The notes beneath the pieces are model-generated. The model searched no databases. It was given only the letters and a program-made list of their open reading frames with translations, and had not been told where the DNA came from. This document shows, piece after piece, positions 7,931 through 16,551 of a stretch of 64,000 nt of DNA. Source of the stretch: Phytoactinopolyspora limicola (GTDB taxonomy: Bacteria; Actinomycetota; Actinomycetes; Jiangellales; Jiangellaceae); the NCBI RefSeq assembly GCF_011320225.1, contig NZ_JAAOEN010000007.1, forward strand, positions 119,243 through 183,242, given 5' to 3'. Within the stretch, counting starts at the first letter, position 1. Each line of letters opens with the position of its first letter. A program made the position numbers and the translations under genes.

Positions 7931-9672
7931 TGCCGATCACCGTTCCTGGTTGTCTCGGTCGTTGTGCCGTTCTCTGGTGCCAATGCGTATGCGGTGCCGC
8001 CGACGACGGTCACGGCTACGCCGTCGGCGGTCACTCCGAGCGGCGCTGGCGTGTCTGCAGGTAACACCTCGACGTCACCGGCTGGGTCGATCCGCATGAT
8101 GTGCCCGTCGTCACGGACGCCCCAGACGTGGCGTTCGGTGTGCCAGTGCCATGTGGTCTCCGGTTCAACTGCCGCCTCGCGCGTGCCGTCCAGCCTCAGC
8201 GTCACCGGTCCTAGCGCGATGCTCGGCGGTGACGCGGTCTGGCCTGAGGTCAATCGGGCGTGCCTGACGTCGGCCCACATTGCTCGAGCCGAAGCGATTT
8301 CCTGCCCGCTGCTGGCATCGTGGGTCATGACCACGACGTCACGGTCGTCGTCGTTCTGTCCAGGACGGTTCCAGACGACGGTCACGGTGTTGCCGGCCAT
8401 TCCGGCCCATCTGCGGATGACCATCCCTTCCGGGCTGTCCAAAGCGACTACCTCGGTCCGGCCCCCGTGCACTGGCGTGCGTTGCAACACGGCGGTGCCG
8501 TCCGACGACACGACCACACCATCAACTGCGGCCATGGCCGTCTGGCCCTCACCGATTCCGACCTCGACAAGCCCGGACGCGTTGAGCGCCCACACGCGAC
8601 CCGGCATTTCGGGGTCAGAGACCAATACAGCGTCACCGGCGTTGCTCACCCGCGCACGCGGCCCGGTTCGTTGCACGACGGGGACGTCGCCCTTGGCGGG
8701 GGTGCCAAAGACAAGTTCACGTGCGCGTTGCCAGACCACTGTGTCGTTGCCATCGATCCGGACCAGGAACAACGACCCTGCGTCGGTGCGAGCTTCGTGT
8801 TCCCATACGACGGTGCCGGTGGCCGCCTCCACCAGGCGGACATGGCCGTCGCGCGCGTGTGCGGCGACAAGTTCGGAGTCGCCAGTCACTGGTGCCGTCC
8901 CGGGAGCGACATCCAGCTGCCACACTGGCTCGCCGGAGAAGCCAGGCGGAACACGGCCGGGGACGGAATCCACCTCGGACGCCACCGCTACCGCGGCGGC
9001 GAGATGCTTTTCCCCAGGCGGGTCCAGTTTGCCGACGACGACCATGGCCAACGTGCAGGCCAAGAGCACCGCCGATGCACAAGCCATGACCGCTGCTTCC
9101 GTCCGGCCATCGGATGACTCGGCTCTCGCGCCTTGGTAAACGCTGTCCTCGTCTTCAGAACACGAAACGGCCACCGGCTCGGGCACCTCGCCTGTCGCGG
9201 GCAACTCGTCGACCACTGGCTCGTGTTCTGCCTCGTCCACCTCCTTTGAACCAGCGTTCTGGTTCTCGGTGGCCCGCGGAGGCGGCAGCATTCGTCTCCG
9301 CCGCTGAACCGCCGGTAGGTCCACGTCGCGGTTTGCATCCTCTCGTTGCTCACGTTGGCTGTTCCGAGACTCTGCGGGGGTCGAACCGTCCTCCTCGGGG
9401 GATGCGGCGCCGTCGTCAACAGCCGCATACTCGGGCCGTGGGGCCGGGGCGGCGTGGACGACGTCACGGTATGCGCGGCCGTGTTCGTCGACAGTTCGGA
9501 CCAGCAACGGATGCCCGGCGTCGGACGCCATCTGAGCCAGATGCTTCCAGGCGTCGGCCCTATCGACACTCACCTGTCCTGTTGGTGAAGTGATCGTCGT
9601 CGTAGCATCGCCGAGCTGGTCCACTGTGATCACGGCCGTCACATCCGGGCGATAGCCCACCGCTCCTCCCAT
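7927..9672 (-). CDS. Single-pass membrane protein with an external beta-propeller-like domain
   Basis: 581 residues. Residues 1-60 form a small folded head, about 70-190 are a charged low-complexity linker, and a membrane helix (AVMACASAVLLACTLAMVVV) lies near 195. The remainder (~230-560) is built of repeating beta units such as GHVRLVEAATGTVVWEHEAR, GRVWALNASGLVEVG and GTAYALAPENG, as in PQQ-like/WD propellers. The topology places the propeller outside the membrane. It is the largest protein of the operon and could be a scaffold or surface adhesin for the element's transfer apparatus (inferred). It overlaps the downstream gene by ATGA. Confidence 0.75.
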   Translation of the reverse strand: MGGAVGYRPDVTAVITVDQLGDATTTITSPTGQVSVDRADAWKHLAQMASDAGHPLLVRTVDEHGRAYRDVVHAAPAPRPEYAAVDDGAASPEEDGSTPAESRNSQREQREDANRDVDLPAVQRRRRMLPPPRATENQNAGSKEVDEAEHEPVVDELPATGEVPEPVAVSCSEDEDSVYQGARAESSDGRTEAAVMACASAVLLACTLAMVVVGKLDPPGEKHLAAAVAVASEVDSVPGRVPPGFSGEPVWQLDVAPGTAPVTGDSELVAAHARDGHVRLVEAATGTVVWEHEARTDAGSLFLVRIDGNDTVVWQRARELVFGTPAKGDVPVVQRTGPRARVSNAGDAVLVSDPEMPGRVWALNASGLVEVGIGEGQTAMAAVDGVVVSSDGTAVLQRTPVHGGRTEVVALDSPEGMVIRRWAGMAGNTVTVVWNRPGQNDDDRDVVVMTHDASSGQEIASARAMWADVRHARLTSGQTASPPSIALGPVTLRLDGTREAAVEPETTWHWHTERHVWGVRDDGHIMRIDPAGDVEVLPADTPAPLGVTADGVAVTVVGGTAYALAPENGTTTETTRNGDRQ

Positions 9673-9738
9673 TGCACCTAGCAGAAATCCGTGTCTGTCT
9701 TGTCAGGGAGTACTCGACGACCGCACACTGGACCGGCC

Positions 9739-10644
9739 TTATGCACTGACCCGAAGCTCGGCGTCGGCTTTCCTGCCGTCTACGAAGGGTGCAGCGAACT
9801 TCGCCACTCGTGCGGCGAACTTCGGGTAAGCCCGCAGTTGCGGCCGTTCCCCATCAGCCAGTCGGCAGCGCAATGTCCACCACGCCGAGTCCGCTGCACC
9901 ACCGCGCCGGGTACCGATCAACAGCTCAGCCAGGGCTCTTCTCTGCGCATGGTCGAGGCCCTCTAGGTGCGGTGAGCGATACACCTCGGTGTGCATGTAG
10001 GAGCGTGAATGTGCGGCCGCGATGACCTCGATCACCTGCTGGATCGCCTCTACGGTCTGTTGCGGTGGAACACCTGCTTCGATGAGTTCGGTCTGCAACA
10101 AACGCAACGCCTCGTCCCAGTCCTCCGTAGGTTCGGCTTGAACGTTGCCCAAAGCCTCGTCACCGACAGGGTCCTTCACCCCCGCCGGCGCCGTTGAGGC
10201 ATGCTCAAACGTGGTTCCCTCGCCTAGACGGACCGTCGTATGCAGTGCGCCAGCCTGCAACCGCGACCGAACATTGGACTGCATAAGCTGACGTGCGTGC
10301 CGCTCTGACACTCCGAGCTCGTCGGCAAGCGCCGCCGAGCATGCTCGGTGCCACAGCGCAACGTTGATCATCCCCCATGGGGAGCGGGCACTGACGACCT
10401 TCTCTGGGTAGGTCACCAGCATCTCCCACGCCAGACCGACCAAGTGATCAAGCCGATGCGGATCGACCACATCGGCGTGCGGCACCGTCCACCGGTGCGA
10501 CATTGCCCGAAGTGCGTCCACCACCAAGTGGCCGACTGGGCTGTCCCATCCCTCCCCATCCATCACGCGTGTGAGAGCGGCGCGCAAGCCGTCATCGGTG
10601 AAAATGTCCCCGACACCCACTCTGTTCGACGTAGAACCAGACAT
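9739..10644 (-). CDS. Hypothetical protein with an HTH-like segment
   Basis: 301 residues from the ATG at 10644, chosen because GGAGGT lies at the right distance upstream and a longer frame has only Arg/Pro-rich filler. It is mostly helical. The segment ALADELGVSERHARQLMQSN (about 120-140) looks like a helix-turn-helix, and the C-terminal half has two further helical bundles ending in RVAKFAAPFVDGRKADAELR. It lies inside the leftward operon between a HicB-like/HTH gene and the beta-propeller gene. A regulator or DNA-processing accessory is possible; the family is not recognised. Confidence 0.6.
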   Translation of the reverse strand: MSGSTSNRVGVGDIFTDDGLRAALTRVMDGEGWDSPVGHLVVDALRAMSHRWTVPHADVVDPHRLDHLVGLAWEMLVTYPEKVVSARSPWGMINVALWHRACSAALADELGVSERHARQLMQSNVRSRLQAGALHTTVRLGEGTTFEHASTAPAGVKDPVGDEALGNVQAEPTEDWDEALRLLQTELIEAGVPPQQTVEAIQQVIEVIAAAHSRSYMHTEVYRSPHLEGLDHAQRRALAELLIGTRRGGAADSAWWTLRCRLADGERPQLRAYPKFAARVAKFAAPFVDGRKADAELRVSA

Positions 10645-10894
10645 GCCGAACCTCCCAGGAGGTCTCCTTGGACACGGCCGTCGCGGCGGAACCTCGCCCA
10701 CGTCACCCGTGTCTCGCGATCGCCTACGCTGCGAAAGCACAGTCGGCACTCATCACCGAGCCGTTGGCCGAAGCGCTGACCGACGAACTCACCGAAACGC
10801 TCACCGGCACGAATCAGCCCAGCTCAAAGGCACTTCTTCACGGACGCCGGACGACGAGACCCTCACCAGAAGGGCGCCGCGCCGTCTAGCCCCA

Positions 10895-11281
10895 TCAGGA
10901 ATTGATCAACTGATGAACACGCTGGAATGAGACTCCGAGAAGCCAACCGATGTCACGCAATGACAGTCCGTGATCGACCAGCGCCCGTGCTGCAGCCCGA
11001 ACCTCAATCGCGGAGGCATGATTCGCCCAGGCCGCAGCTGCACGCAGCTCTTTGCTCCTGTTCAAGCGCTCGAGTGCTGCCTGCGGCAGAACAGGGCAAA
11101 TCTCCATGTCGACCTGATCCGCCGGAATACCCAACGAAGCAGACAGGGCATGCCTCTGCCGCTCCGCACACCGAGCAAGAGTCCTGGCCTTCGACACCAC
11201 AGGCGGGCAGCCACACGAAGCCGACCAGAACCAACCATCCCACTGCGCCAAACACACGTAACGCCGCCGCGTGGTACTCAT
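10895..11281 (-). CDS. HicB-like protein with a C-terminal HTH
   Basis: 128 residues from the ATG at 11281 (MSTTRRRYVCLAQWDGWFWS). Residues 1-55 have the strand-helix pattern of a HicB-type partial RNase H fold, with the substrate-face text WFWSASCGCPPVVSKA, RTLARCAER and LGIPADQVDM. Residues ~75-128 end in a clear HTH: ALVDHGLSLRDIGWLLGVSF. In actinomycetes this architecture is usually a regulator rather than an active antitoxin, and no HicA-like partner gene is adjacent. It lies near the head of the long leftward operon. Confidence 0.7.
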   Translation of the reverse strand: MSTTRRRYVCLAQWDGWFWSASCGCPPVVSKARTLARCAERQRHALSASLGIPADQVDMEICPVLPQAALERLNRSKELRAAAAWANHASAIEVRAAARALVDHGLSLRDIGWLLGVSFQRVHQLINS

Positions 11282-11338
11282 CGCGCCGACCTCGATTGAC
11301 CGGGACGAGAGGAAACGCGAACGGACTGTCCACACGTC

Positions 11339-11497
11339 CTAGCGGAGCGCATCGGCAACCGCCTCGGCTAACAGCCGGCCTCGCCGCACGCGGTCCGGGG
11401 CAACTGTCGCCTGCCGGACGCCGTTCGGCCATGTCAGTACGACGGGTTCCTCGCTCGGCTCGATGCCGAGGCAGGCAGGGTCAGGTACCGTACCCAT
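11339..11497 (-). CDS. Small hypothetical protein (52 residues), first gene of the long operon
   Basis: I read this gene directly from the minus strand. ATG at 11497 follows a perfect AGGAGG site at ~8 bases and the frame ends with TAG at 11339. The protein starts MGTVPDPACLGIEPSEEPVV and continues LTWPNGVRQATVAPDRVRRG, ending LLAEAVADALR. It has no known domain; the C-terminal half looks like a short helix. Its position directly behind the shared promoter region with the divergent HTH gene (11649) makes it the first gene of the operon that runs to 5542. Confidence 0.6.
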   Translation of the reverse strand: MGTVPDPACLGIEPSEEPVVLTWPNGVRQATVAPDRVRRGRLLAEAVADALR

Positions 11498-11648
11498 TGG
11501 GTCTACCTCCTGCTAGCTCAGGTGGTGGATCAAGGGACCGTTCGGAGGGCCAACTCCGGGCGGTCCCGCTGTGCAGTTCTCTATTGCATCCACCCGACCA
11601 TACATGAGCCAGCTGTACATGACTAGCCTGTACTCTAGGCTCGTTTGC

Positions 11649-11864
11649 GTGCCGGGCGGTGAAGATGAGATCTGGGATGTAGCACGGGTCGCAGAGCACC
11701 TTGGTGTCACACGAGGCACCGTTTCTAGCTACCTTCACCGCGACCAGATGCCCAAACCTGACTATTGGCCATCAGTAGGGCCATTGTGGTGGCCGTCAAC
11801 CATCAAGACCTGGCACCAGAACCGCCCCAGCCAACGCACCGATCGACATAAACGTCCTGAGTAG
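11649..11864 (+). CDS. Small HTH DNA-binding protein (MerR/excisionase-like), copy 2
   Basis: 71 residues from the GTG at 11649. IWDVARVAEHLGVTRGTVSS is the helix-turn-helix, then YLHRDQMPKPDYW and the wing WWPSTIKTWHQNRPSQR. It is a clear paralogue of the protein at 5248-5436; both begin just before the EIWD/ELWD motif. It is divergent from the leftward operon that starts at 11497. Two CTGTAC repeats lie upstream (about 11613 and 11628) and resemble the CTGTA core of the palindrome before copy 1, so both proteins may read related sites (inferred). Confidence 0.75.
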   Translation: MPGGEDEIWDVARVAEHLGVTRGTVSSYLHRDQMPKPDYWPSVGPLWWPSTIKTWHQNRPSQRTDRHKRPE

Positions 11865-11977
11865 CCGGATGCGGCAGCGGTGTTGCGGCTGGTCCCGACC
11901 AACTCGACCTTGACCCTTCGCCGCGTCCCAGAAATCTTCCTCGATCCGCACGCCCTCGCCCCGTCCGGAATCGTTCG

Positions 11978-12581
11978 TTATGGGACACGTCCGCCCGCGT
12001 CGGGTGGCACCTGTTCGACTATCTCTGGAGTGATCGACTTCGCTGGCCACTCCGTGCCGTCCACGGCGTGCAGCGTCACAAGCATCCTCGGCGGGCGGTC
12101 GATTCCGACAAGGTAGGGGTTGTCCTCAAGTGCGCCCCGGTATATGCCCGGCTGCACTCTCTCGAATCGGTGCTTGATTCGTGGACTGCTGTACTCGAAC
12201 GCCTGCGATGTTTCGGGGGGTTGCCGTCGGCGCAGCGCCCGAAGCCTATCCCCGGATTAACGTCGACTGACGGAAGCGCCAACTCCAGGTCGACCGCCAA
12301 TGTGGCCTGGCCACCGTTCCACACGCGAACCAAGCCCGTGCGGTTGATGATGAACACCCGAATCCGCGGGCGGGTCTCATCTCGCCGCCGTTCGTGTTCG
12401 ATCGCCACGGCTGCCTCCGTGGCGTCCGCCGCCCGTCGAGCTTCGTCCGCCGACCGCTGGGAGGCCTCGGCGGATCCCTTCGCCGCCTTGACCTGTGCTT
12501 CGCCGTGGCGCTGAGCGACGAAACAGCGGCGCCGGCGAACAACGCCGCCACGATCGCCACAACGAGAGCCGCTACATCCAT
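11978..12581 (-). pseudogene. Membrane-anchored coiled-coil protein with two frameshifts
   Basis: Three consecutive frames make one sensible protein. ATG at 12581 gives MDVAALVVAIVAALFAGAAV (membrane helix). After a shift near 12520 comes a coiled coil (EAQVKAAKGSAEASQRSADE...) and a beta domain (RIRVFIINRTGLVRVWNGGQ). After a second shift near 12230 (within a run of six C) it continues YSSPRIKHRFERVQPGIYRG, then PPRMLVTLHAVDGTEWP and ends VPPDAGGRVP with TAA at 11978. Each break is repaired by one missing base. Either the gene is decaying or the assembly has indels. The anchor, coiled-coil and outer-domain layout is intact in content. Confidence 0.6.
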
Positions 12582-12764
12582 GCCGGATATTGTCCCACCG
12601 GCATGCAACACAAGCGGTCGACCGCCCGGCAATCGCATGTTGCGCCACTGCCGTCGACACGTTCGTTGTCGGACGTGGCTGACGACGACCCTGGCTCTCG
12701 GTGGCGGCAGCTTCACGATCTCGACGTCGCGGTCCCACGGCCCACCCCGACGGCCTTCCGCGAG

Positions 12765-13530
12765 GGCGGCAGAGTCGTCAACGCCGTAGCCCCGAGCGCT
12801 ACCGGGAGGACGGGCACCGTGAGGTGCTTGGCATGCGGGTGGCCACCAGCGAGACCGGGGCGGCGTACAAGCGAGTTCTTCGCCGACCTCGTCGCCCCCG
12901 GGCTGGCCGGCGTCAAGCTGGTCACCTCCGACGCGCACGCCGACTTGGTCGAGGCGATCACGGCGAACCTGCCCGGCGCCACCTGGCAACGCTGCCGCGC
13001 TGACTACGCGGCGAATCTTATGAGCATCTGCCCGAAGAGCATGTAGCCCGCGGCCGAAGCGATGCTGCACTGGCGTCTACGACCAGCCCGACACTGCGAG
13101 CGTGCAGCCCCAGTTCGACCGGCTGGGGCGACTACGTCGCCGAACGCCTGGACGCCGCGCGTGCTGACATCCTGGCATTCACCGGCTTCCCCAAAGACGT
13201 GCGGACGGAAGATCTGGTCAAATAGCCCATCCGAGCGGCTCAACAAGGAGGTCCGCCGCCGCACCGACGCCGTCGGGCTCTTCCCGAACCGCGACGCGAT
13301 CGTGCGCCTCGTCGGCGCGTTGCTGGCCGAGCAGATCGACGAATGGGCCGAAGGCCGCCGCTACCTCGGCCTCGAAGTCCTCGCCCGACGCCCCCTCACC
13401 CCCGTCACCGACACCACCACGGAGGTGACACCCGACCCAGTCCTCGTCCTCAGCGTCCAACCCAACAAAGGATCATCGGGGCACTACACCACTCCCAGGG
13501 ACTTGACCGCACATGGTCCGGGCGCAATCG
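12765..13530 (+). pseudogene. Decayed IS256-family transposase
   Basis: Pieces of an IS256 (mutator-type) DDE transposase lie in order but in several frames: GRVVNAVAPSATGR, DGHREVLGMRVATSETGAA, FFADLVAPGLAGVKLVTSDA (catalytic Asp region) and ATWQRCRADYAANLM, ending in a premature stop after MSICPKSM (13044-13046). Then come SERLNKEVRRRTDAVGLFPN and RYLGLEVLARRPLTPVTD from the C-terminus. The 5' third is missing and there are at least two frameshifts plus a stop, so it is inactive. It marks an old insertion inside the element. The exact IS ends were not found. Confidence 0.75.
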
Positions 13531-13654
13531 TCGCAGCGCCTACGATTCGACCTCTCGCGCCGAACCTCCGAGGGCCCAACCACAGTGTGCGTGCGCCCAG
13601 AGACGCCTCCCTGCCGGTACGGGAGCCGGGAGTCCCGAACGGCAAGGAGGGCAA

Positions 13655-13759
13655 GTGAGTACCTACAAACGCTGCAAGTGCAAGGACGAAGGCAGCTGCG
13701 AACTGGGAATCCAGTGCCCGGATCTGAGACGCGAAGATGGCACGTACAGCTCGTTATGA
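13655..13759 (+). pseudogene. N-terminal scrap of an integrase
   Basis: A GTG at 13655 follows AAGGAGG and opens a 34-residue frame: STYKRCKCKDEGSCELGIQC, then PDLRREDGTYSS and TGA. This matches the Cys-containing N-terminal arm-binding head typical of actinobacterial tRNA-targeting integrases, which normally continue to about 400 residues. Here it stops at once. It is a relic of another integrase, or a small free-standing protein if translated. Confidence 0.5.
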
Positions 13760-14045
13760 AGGTCATTCAAGCGCGGCCCCGCCACTCACCTGACGCGTTG
13801 ACTCGCGACACCTGCACGAGCGTCTTCGACGACGTCGGCAAAGACATTGCCACAGCGGCCGCCGCAGTCGTCTCACGGACACGACGAGCGACGTCCAGGC
13901 CCTACGGCCTCCCCGATCGGAGCTCAACACCGCCCCACCACGCCCTCGAGAACTGCATAACCGCAGGTGAAAGCCATGTTCGCAAGTGGGCGCAGCTGGG
14001 CTCTGACCAGCGATCAGACCAAGCGGGCACAGAAGGGACACTGCC

Positions 14046-14261
14046 ATGGCGGCCATACATTCACCTACCCACCGGCAACCCCGTCGACATCTCACGGTGG
14101 CCGACATCTGCGAAGAACTCGGCATCTCCCGGTCCACGTTCTACGAGTGGCGCGCCAAGAAGACCGCGCCCCCGTGCTTCAAACTTCCAAACGGCGAAAT
14201 CAGAATCCGCCGTGACGACCTCGAGCGTTGGCTCGAGGGACGGACGGAGCTTCAAGCCTGA
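14046..14261 (+). CDS. HTH protein, likely excisionase of the tRNA-Glu element
   Basis: 71 residues. After a basic N-terminus (HSPTHRQPRRHL) comes one HTH_17/MerR-like domain: LTVADICEELGISRSTFYEW, RAKKTAPPCFKLPNGEIRIR and DDLERWLEGRTEL. This is the standard excisionase/AlpA-type layout. Its TGA (14259-14261) overlaps the ATG of the integrase (14261), so the two are coupled, as xis-int pairs are in actinomycete integrative elements. It should bend the attachment site and direct excision. Confidence 0.85.
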   Translation: MAAIHSPTHRQPRRHLTVADICEELGISRSTFYEWRAKKTAPPCFKLPNGEIRIRRDDLERWLEGRTELQA

Positions 14262-15628
14262 TGCTCACCACATACAACGTCCGTATCTGGAAGACCGAGG
14301 TCTACAAAGGCAAGCGCGTAACCAGTCACTACGTCCGCTGGAGCGTCGAAACGAAACGATTCAGAGAATCGTTTCGGACTCGGGCACAGGCGGAGAGCTT
14401 TCGAGCGGCCTTGATGGCGGCCGCGCGGAAGGGTGAGGCGTTTTACGTCTCCTCCGGCCTGCCGGTGTCGATGAGGCAAACCCAGGAGAACATGTCCTGG
14501 TACGAGTTCGCCTGTGACTATGTCGACGCAAAGTGGCCCAAGTCGGCGGCCACGACTCGCCGCACGGTCGCCGAAGCAATGACCGCTGTCACCTGCTCGA
14601 TGCTCACGACCGACCGCGGCAGGCCCGACGGGGTCCAGCTTCGGTCTGCGCTGAAGCGGTTTGCGTTCAACACCGGCCGGCGGGATGGCTCGAACCAGCC
14701 TAGACAAGTTACGGACGCCCTGAGTTGGGCCAGCCGACACACCCGGTCAGTATCAGCCATTAGCGACCCGCAGGTGCTGCGGAAAGTTCTCGACGACATC
14801 GCCACATGTCTGGACGGCACCCCACGCGCACCGAGCGTGGTCTCCCGGTGGCGGCGAATCCTGCACAACGCCGTCGAGTACGCCATCGAACGTGAAATCC
14901 TCGCCACCAACCCCATACCGGCGCTCAAATGGAAACCACCTCGCACCGTTCAGGCCGTCGACCGACGCCGGGTCGCCAACCCCGCACAAGCTCGGGCGCT
15001 CCTTACAGCCGTAGACACGCGGGCACCACATCTTGTTGCGTTCTACGCGTGTCTGTACTTCGCCGCCCTGCGTCCGGAAGAAGCTGCCGGGCTCTCCAAG
15101 CAGAATCTGACCCTGCCAGCTGAGGGTTGGGGCGAAATCCATCTCGAACGGGCGAGACCTCACGCTGGCAGCGAGTGGACCAACTCCGGAGATAAACGCG
15201 ACAATCGCCAACTCAAGCAACGCGCGATCGGCGAAACCCGCACCGTACCGTGCCCGCCGGAACTCACCGCGCTGCTCCACCGCCACATCAAACGGTTCGG
15301 CACGACGGCGGACGGGCGACTCTTCGTCGGCCAGCGCAACGCCGACCACCTCCCCGTCCTTACTGTCACCCGAACCTGGGCGCGTGCCCGCGAAGCCGTC
15401 TTCGGCGAGATTGCCGGAACGTCTCACGTCGCTGCCAGGCCCTACGATCTGCGCCACGCAGCAGTGTCGACATGGCTCAACGCCGGCGTCCCGGCAACCC
15501 AAGTTGCCGAGTGGGCAGGCCACTCCGTCGACGTACTCCTCGCCACGTACGCCAAGTGCATCGACGGCGAAGCTCAGCGCAACCGAGCCAAGATCGATCA
15601 AGCCCTCGGCCGATCTCCAAGCCCCTGA
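14261..15628 (+). CDS. Tyrosine integrase of the element inserted at tRNA-Glu
   Basis: 455 residues from the ATG at 14261 that overlaps the xis-like stop. The N-terminus (VRWSVETKRFRESFRTRAQA) is an arm-type binding domain, ~90-230 the core-binding domain, and 240-440 the catalytic domain. Visible catalytic text: FAALRPEEAAGL (Arg), RPYDLRHAAVSTWL (Arg of the HxxR box, with Tyr replacing the usual His as is common in this group), EWAGHSVDVLLATYAKC (His and nucleophile Tyr). The gene ends 118 bp before the 3' end of tRNA-Glu, the usual place for an integrase at its attachment site. A related C-terminal fragment survives at 21613. Confidence 0.9.
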   Translation: MLTTYNVRIWKTEVYKGKRVTSHYVRWSVETKRFRESFRTRAQAESFRAALMAAARKGEAFYVSSGLPVSMRQTQENMSWYEFACDYVDAKWPKSAATTRRTVAEAMTAVTCSMLTTDRGRPDGVQLRSALKRFAFNTGRRDGSNQPRQVTDALSWASRHTRSVSAISDPQVLRKVLDDIATCLDGTPRAPSVVSRWRRILHNAVEYAIEREILATNPIPALKWKPPRTVQAVDRRRVANPAQARALLTAVDTRAPHLVAFYACLYFAALRPEEAAGLSKQNLTLPAEGWGEIHLERARPHAGSEWTNSGDKRDNRQLKQRAIGETRTVPCPPELTALLHRHIKRFGTTADGRLFVGQRNADHLPVLTVTRTWARAREAVFGEIAGTSHVAARPYDLRHAAVSTWLNAGVPATQVAEWAGHSVDVLLATYAKCIDGEAQRNRAKIDQALGRSPSP

Positions 15629-15660
15629 AAACTTTGGCACGTATTTGGCACAGACAGTCG

Positions 15661-15676
15661 TAGAAACCCGTTTCTA
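15661..15676. repeat. 16-bp inverted repeat behind the integrase
   Basis: TAGAAAC and GTTTCTA flank two C residues. It lies 33 bp after the integrase stop and before the tRNA terminator. It could be a weak terminator or an integrase arm site; the sequence alone does not decide. Confidence 0.35.
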
Positions 15677-15699
15677 GCCGGTGACCGCCGGACACAACA

Positions 15700-15740
15700 A
15701 GATCGCCCCTCCCCGCGTTTCCGCAGGTGAGGGGCGATCT
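15700..15740 (-). terminator. Terminator hairpin of tRNA-Glu
   Basis: AGATCGCCCCTC (15700-15711) is perfectly inverted at 15729-15740, giving a 12-bp GC-rich stem. It starts 6 bp after the tRNA CCA end in the leftward direction and is followed on the minus strand by a T-rich stretch (TTGTTGTGT). It may also stop the integrase transcript from the other side. Confidence 0.65.
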
Positions 15741-15745
15741 ACCAG

Positions 15746-15821
15746 TGGTAGCCCCGACGGGATTCGAACCCGCGCTACCGCCTTGAGAGGGCGGCGTGCT
15801 AGGCCGCTACACAACGGGGCC
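15746..15821 (-). tRNA. tRNA-Glu (anticodon CTC)
   Basis: On the minus strand the sequence folds as a full cloverleaf. The acceptor stem is GGCCCCG with CGGGGCT, then A73 and an encoded CCA. The anticodon arm is CCGCC-CTCTCAA-GGCGG (anticodon CTC), and the T arm is GCGGG-TTCGAAT-CCCGT. Its 3' end faces the integrase at 14261-15628, so the 3' half is the likely attachment site of the element to the left. Confidence 0.95.
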
Positions 15822-15829
15822 ATGCGCCA

Positions 15830-16400
15830 TAGTCATGCTCCTGACGCCGTCGGAAACTCTACCCGACTGGGCGCCAGGCTCCAAACCACCGCGTTGACTC
15901 ATCTGAGGATGCCCGCGTGGGATCTGTGATGGATGGAGCTCACGTTGGGTGCGCGGAAGCAGATCACGCCGGCCCAGCTGGATCGGTGGCCGAAAGCGAC
16001 TCGTGCGGAGAAGTGCGAGATCTTGAAAGTTTGTCCGCCTCTCTCTACGCACAGACGCCACCCACACGATCAACAACACCGCATCTTTCACGTGGCTGTC
16101 AGTGGCGCCGCGCACGGCAACGTTTCGGCCGACCACGTGGGTGGGTTTCAGGCGCCGCTCCTAGTGCGCCCCGGAGCGGCCCTCCAGAGGTAGCACGACG
16201 CCCTCAGGCATCTAGCCCGGCAAGGCCGCAACTGAGCCGCCTGGTGTGCTGCGCGCCTTCTTGGACCATCCGGATGGGGGCGCTTAGCTGCGCACACAGC
16301 TCTGCGGGTCAGCCGTGTGATCCGGGTAAGGACATCGGCGCGAGGTTCCAGGGCGGCGGAAAGGCGACATCAAACTCAGCCGGTTGAGCCGCAAAAACAA
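15830..16400. other. Gap of about 570 bp without a convincing gene; one copy of a dispersed repeat
   Basis: Frames exist on both strands but none has a domain, ribosome site or coherent codon use. It contains the first copy (16068-16130) of the repeat that also lies upstream of the small exported-protein genes at 19.2, 20.8 and 21.5 kb. I read it as decayed island DNA. Confidence 0.5.
16068..16130. repeat. Dispersed repeat, copy a
   Basis: Begins GATCAACAACACCGCATC and continues through GTGGCGCCGCGCACGGCAAC. It matches copy b at 19272-19332 over about 60 bp, including the second motif. No intact exported-protein gene follows this copy on the minus strand, so a family member may have been lost here. 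Confidence 0.65.
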
Positions 16401-16450
16401 GTAGCGCATGCCGGACCAGGGAGTCCAAATCCCGGCCCGGCATGCGCTAC
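16401..16450 (-). terminator. Strong intrinsic terminator of the Gly-rich exported protein gene
   Basis: GTAGCGCATGCCGG (16401-16414) is perfectly inverted at 16437-16450, a 14-bp stem with a 22-base loop. On the minus strand the stem is followed directly by TTGTTTTTGC. It lies about 100 bp after the stop of the gene at 16552. Confidence 0.75.
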
Positions 16451-16551
16451 ATCATGACCTAACGGCCCCGTCGCAACCTGACATGGCGGATACACACCCA
16501 CTCGGCGGACCGCCGCCCATAAATGTGCTGGCGCTCAGGGCTTAGCCGCGA

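Noticed and set aside
12246..13070. 274-residue leftward frame as a single gene
   Set aside because: Its first two thirds are antisense to the IS256 remnant. Only the short part MDVAALVVAIVAALFAG belongs to a real gene, the frameshifted coiled-coil protein.
13760..14045. Coding region between the integrase scrap and the xis-like gene
   Set aside because: The open frames here change without any recognisable motif; only the xis-like gene from 14046 is supported.
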